Source of the DNA: Micrococcales bacterium
Lineage (GTDB): Bacteria > Actinomycetota > Actinomycetes > S36-B12
Reading direction: 5' to 3'
DNA: 5,920 nt
Assembly (NCBI GenBank): GCA_002728915.1
Contig: PBWE01000042.1
Span: forward strand, 7,424-13,343
The notes beneath the pieces are model-generated. The model was given only the letters and a program-made list of their open reading frames with translations, was not told where the DNA came from and searched no databases. Every line of letters begins with the position of its first letter. Position 1 is the first letter of the stretch. The translations under genes were made by a program, and so were the position numbers. This document shows, piece after piece, positions 1-5,569 of the stretch.

Positions 1-306
1 GGTCAAGAAGACTAGAGCGGCTAACGACGCGAGGCGGCCCGACCGTGGGTCCGGCGTCGGGGCAAGCACGCCACCGACGAGAGCAAAACCGACCACGAGT
101 GCCAACGCGGTATCTCGAATCCATAAATCGAGTGGAAGAGCCCACAGGGTTTGCACAGGGACTACCGGCAGCCCTGGAATGGACTGCTCGTTCAGGCCAC
201 CGATTCCCCACAAGGCAAGCAGGAGTACCGGAACCCCTGCAAGTAAGCCGATGCTAATTGCTCCTCGGGTCTTCCGTTCCGGAGGCGCTTCGGGACTTAC
301 GGTCAT
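1..306 (-). CDS. CopD-like copper membrane protein, N-terminal part (runs off the left edge)
   Basis: My own translation of the minus strand from the ATG at 306 is open for 102 codons to the window edge. Residues 1-15 are a charged, Pro-rich cytoplasmic start. Residues 16-38 form a membrane segment, followed by a short loop with the PGLP motif (44-47) and a WALPL stretch (55-59). A second membrane segment spans about 64-83, and a third begins near 92 after the PDPRSGRL loop. This layout matches my recollection of the start of actinobacterial CopD or CopD-CtaG fusion proteins, where a GLPDPG...RWGLPL-like stretch precedes the second helix. CopD proteins are linked to copper transport across the inner membrane. 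The start overlaps the stop of the subunit III gene (ATGA, 303-306); I see no clear Shine-Dalgarno, so coupling is likely. The copper-binding part and any CtaG fusion lie outside the window, so the family call is moderate. Confidence 0.55.
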   Translation of the reverse strand, partial: MTVSPEAPPERKTRGAISIGLLAGVPVLLLALWGIGGLNEQSIPGLPVVPVQTLWALPLDLWIRDTALALVVGFALVGGVLAPTPDPRSGRLASLAALVFLT

Positions 307-1016
307 GCGCTGTCTTGTTGGAATGTCCCAAAGATGGCTGGTTCGACGTTCGGGCTCTCCACCATAAAGGTGGTGCAAAGCGCTCCCAAAAAGAAGGCGA
401 TGCACAGCCACACCATCCAATAGCTCAGTATCTGAGGCTGGTACCACACCGCGCGAGTCACGAGACCCTTTCGCGTTCGAGTCAACATGCCAAGTTGAAG
501 AAAAATCAATATCAGCAAGTTAAAGAGATTCCCGGCGCACAGCAAGAGCACCGCCGAGGCATAGGAACCGTCACTTGCAGCGAACGGAAAAGTGCTTATC
601 TGAAGCCACTGAGCGATTAGTGCTATCACCGTAATGATGGATGCGCTTGTGGTACCGACAATCATTCCAGCGTTGTTGCCCCGCTTTAGCTCCTTGTAGC
701 CAAACCACATCGCCAACGTCGATAAGCAAACAAGCAGCAGAATCATCCAGAAAGGCCACTCGGCAGCAAAGCTTGCCTTGGGTGGTGATGACGGTAGTAA
801 TTCATCCGTTTCCGACGGCTTTATCGAAGCTCCGGGAGGGGCCCAGCCACCATTTACATTAAGGGACCACAGGTAGGCGTATGCAACAACGACGGCAAGG
901 GTTCCTGCCGCATCCATGACAACCAGGCCCCAGAGCCCCGCTTTTGCGCGGCGTTGGATGGTGCTTATCGGCTCGCCCGTTGTGGGTGCCAGCACCTGTG
1001 CTGAGTCGTCGTTCAT
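303..1016 (-). CDS. ctaE: divergent cytochrome c oxidase subunit III-like protein
   Basis: This is a 237-residue protein with five predicted membrane helices at about 27-50, 88-109, 117-140, 151-178 and 193-218. That is the size and layout of short (five-helix) subunit III proteins. The gene lies directly after subunit I. The region LSTLAMWFGYKELKRGN (98-114) resembles the helix and loop of subunit III that reads as SS..M..A...L+RG. AVWY at 189-192 resembles the AVWYWHFVD motif of the last helix. Hallmark residues are replaced: the conserved Glu of the first retained helix is Asp35, the FHGxHV pair of His is Asn163 and Asn166, and the WHFVD His and Asp are Pro194 and Leu197. The ~35-residue periplasmic loop at 52-87 is unusual. 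The start overlaps the ctaD stop (ATGA, 1013-1016) with a weak GGTGG upstream at 1023-1027. Position and topology support subunit III; sequence motifs alone would be weak. Confidence 0.7.
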   Translation of the reverse strand: MNDDSAQVLAPTTGEPISTIQRRAKAGLWGLVVMDAAGTLAVVVAYAYLWSLNVNGGWAPPGASIKPSETDELLPSSPPKASFAAEWPFWMILLLVCLSTLAMWFGYKELKRGNNAGMIVGTTSASIITVIALIAQWLQISTFPFAASDGSYASAVLLLCAGNLFNLLILIFLQLGMLTRTRKGLVTRAVWYQPQILSYWMVWLCIAFFLGALCTTFMVESPNVEPAIFGTFQQDSA

Positions 1017-2977
1017 GGGCTACCACCCACTCTTTGAGCATCAGGCTTCCTCTCAGAATTCAGAGAGACGTTTTCGTAGGGGTCTGGAACACCATACGTA
1101 TACGGCCTCTCGCTAATGACTGGTAAAACTGCGAAATTCTCCAGCGGAACTGGGGTTGGTGTCTGCCATTCAAGAGACTTAGAGCCGAAGGGATTTGCTG
1201 GTGCCCTATCGCCACTGGACCAGGAATAGACCACCGCACCTGCAAAAATCAGCATTCCAATTCCGATGATGTAGGCACCAACAGTTGCGATCTGATTCGG
1301 GGCGTTGAACAGGCTGTCGAACTGCAACACGCGGCGGGGCATACCTTGCAGACCAGCAACAAACATGGCCATGAAAGTTACTTGAAAGCCCACAAAAGCT
1401 GTCCAAAACCCAATAGAGGCTGTCCTCTCATCGAGTACCCGGCCTGTCATCTTGGGGAAATAGAACGCTAAACCGGCCATGGCCGCGAAAAGGGCCGCGC
1501 CCATCAGCATGTAGTGAAAATGGGCAACAACGAACACGCTGCCGTGGAAGTACTGGTCAGCCGGAACGTCTGAGAGGTAGATCCCGGTAACTCCGCCAAT
1601 CATTTTATTGAAGATGACTGCATACACAGCCAATACGGGGAGGCGAGTCCACACCAGACCGCGCCACATCGTCCCGATTACGACAAGAACCAAAAAGCCA
1701 ACAGGAATGGAAATTAACTCCGTTGACAGCATAAAGGGGTAATTTGTTGACGGTGCCCAGCCCGTCATGTACATGTGGTGAGCCCAAACGAGACCACTCA
1801 ATGCCACTACCCCAATAATTCCCGCGACTGCGAAGTTAAATGAGAACAGAGGCTTCCGCAAGAAGACGGGCATGATTTCGAAGAGCACAGCCGTGCCGGG
1901 GATGAGAATTACGTAGACCTCTGGGTGTCCGAGTAGCCAAAAGAGGTTTTCGTATAGCCACACACTTCCCCCCTGAAGGGGATTGAAGAATGAGGTGTCC
2001 CAAATGCGATCCGTCAATGCCATAATTTGTGCGTACTGGAAGAATGGGAAGGCGTAGAGCCCCATGAGAGCGGCTGCGATGACCCCGTACACGAGAATCG
2101 GTGTTCTCGTCCAAGTCATACCCTTAGCGCGCATCGTAACCGCAGTGACAATCAAATTAATGCTGGCTACGCCTGTAGAGATGGCAAAAACAATGATGGT
2201 CATCTGGTAGCCGAGCATGGCGGGCGGTCCCTGTGAAGCCAGGGGCTGGTACACGGACCAACCATCTTGGATCCCCCCCGTGAACAGCGTGCTGACCAGG
2301 CAAACAGCAGCCACGACGACGAGCCACAGGCTGAGGGCGTTCAGGCGTGGGAAGGCCATATCCCGTGCACCAATCATCATCGGCATAATGAAATTGGCAA
2401 TGGGACCCATCACTGCAAGGATCATTGCAAGGATCATCGCAATCCCGTGCGTGCCGATCATTGAGTTGTAAAAGCTAGGAGAAAACACCTCCGCCCAAGT
2501 CACGCCCAACTCGGTGCGGATCAACATGGCAAGCAATCCGCCAAGCCCCAAAAGAAACATCGTTACGACGAGATATTGAAGACCCACAACTTTGTGATCT
2601 GTCGTGAATTTGAAGTAACGCCTCCAGCCTAGATCCTTGCCGGCCATGTATTCAGCATCTAAATGAGTGAGATCCCGTCCCATGAACCAGCGGATCGGCC
2701 CAACAAAGGCCCCGATGCCCGCCATAAAGCCGATGACCCAACCTGCGAGCATGCCAAGATAAATTAGGTCGGGCGCGACTGGCGCAAAAGTTGCCGTTGA
2801 AGCCGTGGACGGGACTACCGCATCGATAACGAAACCTGCGATTGCGGCACATCCGACACCCAACACGACGGCTGTTACGAGATTCAGGCGCCGCATCATG
2901 CCTCCCGGGGGGCCGTACTGCACCGGCTGAGGGACATCAGTGCCAAAGACGGGTGCGCCCGTGCTCATCGCACTCAC
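1013..2977 (-). CDS. ctaD: cytochrome c oxidase subunit I (A-family heme-copper oxygen reductase)
   Basis: This 654-residue catalytic subunit reduces O2 to water and pumps protons in the cytoplasmic membrane. Heme a ligands are H177 and H488, the heme a3 ligand is H486, and CuB ligands are H351, H400 and H401. E353 and Y355 of the HPEVY motif are the A1-type gating Glu and the cross-linked Tyr. The D-channel is present as N195, D206 and N213. GMPRR (545-549) holds the heme propionates. From helix VI to the Arg pair the numbering runs at a constant offset of 67 from the Rhodobacter sphaeroides enzyme as I recall it, so the alignment is ungapped. K-channel residues are absent: Leu429 replaces Lys362, Val426 Thr359 and Phe366 Ser299; Thr419 (T352) stays. 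The usual start of the protein (TTDHKVVG, 125-132) is preceded by about 110 residues with two extra membrane segments (about 30-54 and 70-95). The start is GTG, overlapping the ctaC stop. Confidence 0.95.
   Translation of the reverse strand: MSAMSTGAPVFGTDVPQPVQYGPPGGMMRRLNLVTAVVLGVGCAAIAGFVIDAVVPSTASTATFAPVAPDLIYLGMLAGWVIGFMAGIGAFVGPIRWFMGRDLTHLDAEYMAGKDLGWRRYFKFTTDHKVVGLQYLVVTMFLLGLGGLLAMLIRTELGVTWAEVFSPSFYNSMIGTHGIAMILAMILAVMGPIANFIMPMMIGARDMAFPRLNALSLWLVVVAAVCLVSTLFTGGIQDGWSVYQPLASQGPPAMLGYQMTIIVFAISTGVASINLIVTAVTMRAKGMTWTRTPILVYGVIAAALMGLYAFPFFQYAQIMALTDRIWDTSFFNPLQGGSVWLYENLFWLLGHPEVYVILIPGTAVLFEIMPVFLRKPLFSFNFAVAGIIGVVALSGLVWAHHMYMTGWAPSTNYPFMLSTELISIPVGFLVLVVIGTMWRGLVWTRLPVLAVYAVIFNKMIGGVTGIYLSDVPADQYFHGSVFVVAHFHYMLMGAALFAAMAGLAFYFPKMTGRVLDERTASIGFWTAFVGFQVTFMAMFVAGLQGMPRRVLQFDSLFNAPNQIATVGAYIIGIGMLIFAGAVVYSWSSGDRAPANPFGSKSLEWQTPTPVPLENFAVLPVISERPYTYGVPDPYENVSLNSERKPDAQRVGGSP
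2414..2437. repeat. 12-base perfect tandem repeat inside ctaD
   Basis: TGCAAGGATCAT occurs twice in a row. In the ctaD frame it encodes MILA-MILA (residues 181-188), immediately after heme a ligand H177 in a membrane helix. The unit keeps the reading frame. It may be a recent in-frame duplication or simple hydrophobic convergence. Confidence 0.6.
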
Positions 2978-3843
2978 GCTGTCTTCCCTCCACCCATTTC
3001 ACGCATAAGAGACGTAAAGCTTTCTATCTCCATGACCTCCACTTCAGTCTCCATGTACGCGTGATGCATGCCACATAATTCCGCACATCTCAAGTTAAAA
3101 GATCCTACTTTCGTAGGCGTGACACCTGTTTGAGTTATGGCCCCCGGATTAGCGTCAATTTTGACACCCAACTCAACTAACCAGAAATTGTGAATTACAT
3201 CTTTCGAGGTCACGTTGAAGTAAACCGCTCGGTCCTTCGGCAGATAAAGCACGTCGGTGGTCACGCCGTCGTGCTGGGGGTACTCAAACGTCCACACCCA
3301 TTGCTGGCCGGTGACATTGACAATAATTGACTGCTCTCCCCCTGGTTGTTGATCAGCGGTGACAGTCCCGTACGAATTGCTCGTGATTTGTGCAAGCTCA
3401 ATAAGCCCCCACACCACCAAAAAGAAAGCGAGTCCCGCTGAAACGGCAGTCCACAAAACAACACCAATGGTGTTGGTTCTAATGGCTGGGCTTTTATCCT
3501 CTGGGATTGAGTCTCCTTTGTGACCCCGCCACTTGATGAGGCTGTAGACCAGAACTGCGTACACGAAGGAAACGATCGGAACTGAAACAAGGGTAAAGAC
3601 AAAAACAGTCTGTTCGATGTTCACCATAATTTCGGAAGCCGGCGCTCCCGTAACATTCATGGGGATAAGAACAATCCACGCCATGGGCAGTAACAGGACG
3701 CCAATAATGAGGCTCAGGATTACTATCCCTCTCGCGTATGGACGTGACAACCAGGTCCGAATGCGCTCCATGGATGGCGGTCGGTTAGTCGGCGCCTCCG
3801 GCTCGTCTGGTGGCTCAAGCCCCTTCGTGTTTACGTCAGTCAT
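2974..3843 (-). CDS. ctaC: cytochrome c oxidase subunit II with CuA site
   Basis: From the ATG at 3843 the protein is 289 residues. It takes electrons from a periplasmic donor onto the dinuclear CuA centre and passes them to heme a. The periplasmic cupredoxin domain (about 155-275) has the full CuA set: H218, C253, E255 (backbone ligand, also Mg site), C257, H261 and M264. An aromatic cluster at 182-186 (WVWTF) lies where the electron-entry Trp is found. Three membrane helices are predicted at about 38-61, 78-103 and 127-150, one more than the usual two; there is no lipobox and no fused cytochrome c domain. The K-channel entry Glu of the NTPLEIAWT motif is Val128 here. I chose the ATG at 3843 because it overlaps the upstream stop (ATGA, 3840-3843), as at the other junctions, and has AGGTGG just upstream. 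An ATG at 3873 would add ten residues. Confidence 0.93.
   Translation of the reverse strand: MTDVNTKGLEPPDEPEAPTNRPPSMERIRTWLSRPYARGIVILSLIIGVLLLPMAWIVLIPMNVTGAPASEIMVNIEQTVFVFTLVSVPIVSFVYAVLVYSLIKWRGHKGDSIPEDKSPAIRTNTIGVVLWTAVSAGLAFFLVVWGLIELAQITSNSYGTVTADQQPGGEQSIIVNVTGQQWVWTFEYPQHDGVTTDVLYLPKDRAVYFNVTSKDVIHNFWLVELGVKIDANPGAITQTGVTPTKVGSFNLRCAELCGMHHAYMETEVEVMEIESFTSLMREMGGGKTA
2986..2991 (-). promoter_or_regulatory. ribosome binding site of ctaD (fixes the GTG start)
   Basis: On the minus strand GGAGGG is followed by eight bases and then the GTG at 2977. The next candidate start, ATG at 2968, would be 17 bases from this site, which is too far. The site lies inside the last codons of ctaC and supports the GTG/TGA overlap as the true start. 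Confidence 0.6.
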
Positions 3844-4574
3844 GCCACCACCTGAAGGGTTCCACCCATCCATCCCCGAGTCTGCATGGCGCCGCCGAAT
3901 TCCTGATACATATCACCGCACGGAAATTGACAATTCCACACGTAACTTCCTGGATCACCGGTAATGAAAGTTACCTCTACTTTTTGCGGCTCTACCGCGT
4001 AACCGTCTTTATCCATCTTTGCGGTCGCGCTATTGATCGGTAAGGGAACATTCAAGAAGAATTCGGGCTGATTGCTCTCCGGGTATTGATACACCGTGAA
4101 CGTGTGCGTGACTTCAGTTGGCTTCAGTCTCTTTACGGACTTTCCGTTCCACTTCATGGTGCCGTCCAAGGATCCATGAACTTCTGCAAAATATTCGTTA
4201 TAAATTTGACCCATAGGGCCACCAAATTGCAGGAAAGTGATCGTCACCGCGGAATTAGCGGGCAGCTCAAGGTTACTCGACGGCCAAAAGAACGGTTGAG
4301 CGGACAGAAGTTCACTCTGGAGAGACGACACCGTCCTTGGCCCGGCCACCTTGCCCGAAGGACTGGGATAGATGCCGAGTTCCAAGGTCGCATGAGGCAA
4401 CTCTCCCTGCGGCGTTTCCAGGGTTCCAACAACCTCAGCTTTAAGGACAGCTGGAGGTCGTTCGTTCCACCAACTGAAGATTCCGACAGCACTTACGATT
4501 ACAACACCGATGAGCACTGTGGTGAGGGTGACCAGCAGCCGCTTCACAATCTTTACTTTAGCCAGGCCCCGCAC
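3840..4574 (-). CDS. membrane-anchored cupredoxin-like protein, first gene of the oxidase operon
   Basis: This is a 244-residue protein with a basic N-terminus, one membrane segment (about 13-36, a signal anchor or uncleaved signal) and an exported domain. The second half looks like a cupredoxin: NLELPANSAVTITF (101-114) resembles a cupredoxin strand, VTHTFTVY (155-162) supplies a His, and PGSYVWNC...C (208-219) followed by GWMGGTLQVV (234-243) matches the Cys-loop-Met end of blue-copper proteins. Candidate ligands are H157, C215, C219 and M236 (M222 and M230 are extra Met). C215-x3-C219 has CuA spacing, but the CuA second His position is Tyr223. Role by inference: electron donor to CuA or copper carrier for assembly. 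The gene is coupled to ctaC by ATGA. The start is uncertain: GTG at 4574 is the first after an in-frame TAG at 4584-4586, and GTG at 4547 would give a nine-residue shorter, more typical anchor. Neither has a good Shine-Dalgarno. Confidence 0.75.
   Translation of the reverse strand: MRGLAKVKIVKRLLVTLTTVLIGVVIVSAVGIFSWWNERPPAVLKAEVVGTLETPQGELPHATLELGIYPSPSGKVAGPRTVSSLQSELLSAQPFFWPSSNLELPANSAVTITFLQFGGPMGQIYNEYFAEVHGSLDGTMKWNGKSVKRLKPTEVTHTFTVYQYPESNQPEFFLNVPLPINSATAKMDKDGYAVEPQKVEVTFITGDPGSYVWNCQFPCGDMYQEFGGAMQTRGWMGGTLQVVA
3848..3853 (-). promoter_or_regulatory. ribosome binding site of ctaC (favours the 3843 start)
   Basis: AGGTGG on the minus strand lies four bases before the ATG at 3843, within the last codons of the cupredoxin gene. 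The longer alternative at ATG 3873 has only a weak G-rich stretch in front of it. Confidence 0.45.
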
Positions 4575-4700
4575 ACGAAATTGCTACTTTCGGAGAAGCA
4601 TTCGCCTTTCGATGCGATTCAGATTGACTTTCAGGGGCAAGAGCGGGCACATGCGTGGTCATCGCGGAGACTCTGGGAAAGGGAAGGCACATCAACCACT

Positions 4701-4722
4701 AGATCCCAGACGTTTAGGATCT
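4701..4722. repeat. inverted repeat overlapping the ctaG ribosome binding site
   Basis: AGATCC (4701-4706) and GGATCT (4717-4722) are perfect 6-base complementary arms around a 10-base spacer. The right arm includes the GGA of the AGGA Shine-Dalgarno of ctaG. It could be a protein-binding operator or a small RNA hairpin masking the site; a 6-base stem can also be chance. Confidence 0.35.
4716..4719 (+). promoter_or_regulatory. ribosome binding site of ctaG
   Basis: AGGA lies seven bases before the ATG at 4727, a normal distance, and supports this start. It partly overlaps the right arm of the inverted repeat 4701-4722. Confidence 0.5.
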
Positions 4723-4726
4723 GCAC

Positions 4727-5569
4727 ATGCAGGGTGTAACTCCTGACACTGGTGCTATAGATTTAAATCTCTTCGTTTTAGTCAACTTGGTCGCACTTAC
4801 GTGCATCTACTTGTGGGCCGCAAGACGGGTTTCCACGAGTTGGCCGCCGGGCTCAACCCTCGCCTTCATCGGCTCAATGACGGCTCTAGCGCTCGCCTAT
4901 CTCGGCCCCTTCGGGGCGTGGGCCCACGAGGCATTGTGGGCTCACATGGGTCAGCACCTTTTGGTACTGATGGTGGCCGGTCCACTCTTTGTTCTGTCGT
5001 CGCCAGTCCGGCTCTTATTTTTGAACCTTGGCGCGGTAGGTCGCAGGCGATTAATTCGAATACTGCGCTCACGGGTAGTGAGTTGCTTGACGAATCCATA
5101 TTTTGGCTGGTCCTTCTTCGCTCTGACGTTACTCGGGACGCACACCCAGTGGGTGATGAATTGGGTACTGCTTGATCACGATGCCATGGAGTTCATTATT
5201 CGACCGACCTATCTCGTGGCAGCGTTTATCTTTTATTACCCACTCATCGGTTGCGACCTCATCGCACGTCGCCCAGCCCCCACTTTAAGACTCGTATCAC
5301 TCCTCCTAATGATGATTCCCGAAACTGTACTCGGCATCATCCTTCACCTTGCCCCAATACCCTTGTATTGGCCTTACGAAGTTTCAGCGTCTGCATACGG
5401 GCTAGATCCAATGGCTGACCAAAAATTTGCCGGCGCCCTAATGTGGGCCTTGGCCATGGTGCTAGATGGAATGTGGGTCATGGTGGCCGCCATCGAGTGG
5501 TGGCGCGATCAAGAACGCGAGACCAATCGGCTTGAGCGCCGTGAGTGCAGGGAGTCGATCAGCGCATGA
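4727..5569 (+). CDS. ctaG: CtaG-type cytochrome c oxidase assembly protein (caa3_CtaG family)
   Basis: This 280-residue polytopic membrane protein has about seven helices (roughly 13-32, 43-62, 75-96, 126-146, 160-180, 186-208, 234-257) and a charged cytoplasmic tail. The His pattern WAHEALWAHMGQHL (65-78; H67, H73, H77) before a hydrophobic helix, the later H139 and D150/H151, and the DQKFAGALMW motif (231-240) are typical of the caa3_CtaG family. Members of this family are required for assembly of copper-containing oxidases in Gram-positive bacteria, presumably by handling copper for the CuB or CuA sites; they are unrelated to the CtaG/Cox11 of Proteobacteria. The gene is divergent from the oxidase operon, so it may be made from a separate promoter. 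It overlaps the next gene by ATGA (5566-5569). The family call is secure; the copper role is known only in outline. Confidence 0.88.
   Translation: MQGVTPDTGAIDLNLFVLVNLVALTCIYLWAARRVSTSWPPGSTLAFIGSMTALALAYLGPFGAWAHEALWAHMGQHLLVLMVAGPLFVLSSPVRLLFLNLGAVGRRRLIRILRSRVVSCLTNPYFGWSFFALTLLGTHTQWVMNWVLLDHDAMEFIIRPTYLVAAFIFYYPLIGCDLIARRPAPTLRLVSLLLMMIPETVLGIILHLAPIPLYWPYEVSASAYGLDPMADQKFAGALMWALAMVLDGMWVMVAAIEWWRDQERETNRLERRECRESISA
4759..4770. repeat. 12-base perfect palindrome at the 5' end of ctaG
   Basis: AGATTTAAATCT is self-complementary over 12 bases and sits in codons 11-15 of ctaG, about 37 bases downstream of the inverted repeat at 4701-4722, which also has AGAT...ATCT ends. It is AT-rich compared with its surroundings. 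It may be a regulator site or coincidence. Confidence 0.3.
5549..5554 (+). promoter_or_regulatory. ribosome binding site of the TlpA-like gene
   Basis: AGGGAG lies within the last codons of ctaG, 11 bases before the ATG at 5566. The spacing is slightly long, but the ATGA overlap with the ctaG stop supports coupled translation from this start. Confidence 0.4.

Larger units (their letters stand above)
4575..4726. promoter_or_regulatory. divergent intergenic region between the two operons
   Basis: This 152-base spacer is the only non-coding DNA here and must hold the start signals of at least the plus-strand operon, and most likely of both. A TTGACT at 4624-4629 (plus) looks like a -35 box, but I see no convincing -10 at the right distance. 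I found no good sigma-70 pair on the minus strand either. The right end contains an inverted repeat (4701-4722) next to the ctaG start. Function is inferred from gene orientation. Confidence 0.5.

Noticed and set aside
258..620. Plus-strand open frame opposite the subunit III gene
   Set aside because: The product is low-complexity and charged, with no membrane or domain pattern, while the minus strand encodes a clear membrane protein in line with the operon.
1841..1930. Assignment of subunit I to the B (ba3) or C (cbb3) family
   Set aside because: The HPEVY motif with Glu, the D-channel residues and a CuA subunit II are A-family features; C-type enzymes lack CuA, and the B-type channel pattern is not seen.
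3844..3873. Ten-codon longer start for ctaC at ATG 3873
   Set aside because: The ATG at 3843 gives the same stop/start overlap seen at the other junctions and has a better Shine-Dalgarno; the extra residues would overlap 34 bases of the upstream gene.
3867..3932. Complete CuA site in the cupredoxin-like protein
   Set aside because: The Cys-x3-Cys spacing fits, but the second His position is Tyr and the backbone Glu position is Phe, so it is not a canonical CuA centre.
3617..3964. Plus-strand open frame opposite the start of ctaC
   Set aside because: It is antisense to the well-supported subunit II gene and its translation shows no family features.
4624..4629. TTGACT as a plus-strand -35 promoter box
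   Set aside because: No acceptable -10 hexamer is found 16-18 bases downstream, so I do not call a promoter.
4086..4739. Long plus-strand open frame (217 codons) opposite the cupredoxin gene
   Set aside because: It is antisense to a gene with a recognisable domain and coupling to ctaC, its product is basic with no recognisable motif, and it would run over the ctaG start region. It is a shadow frame.
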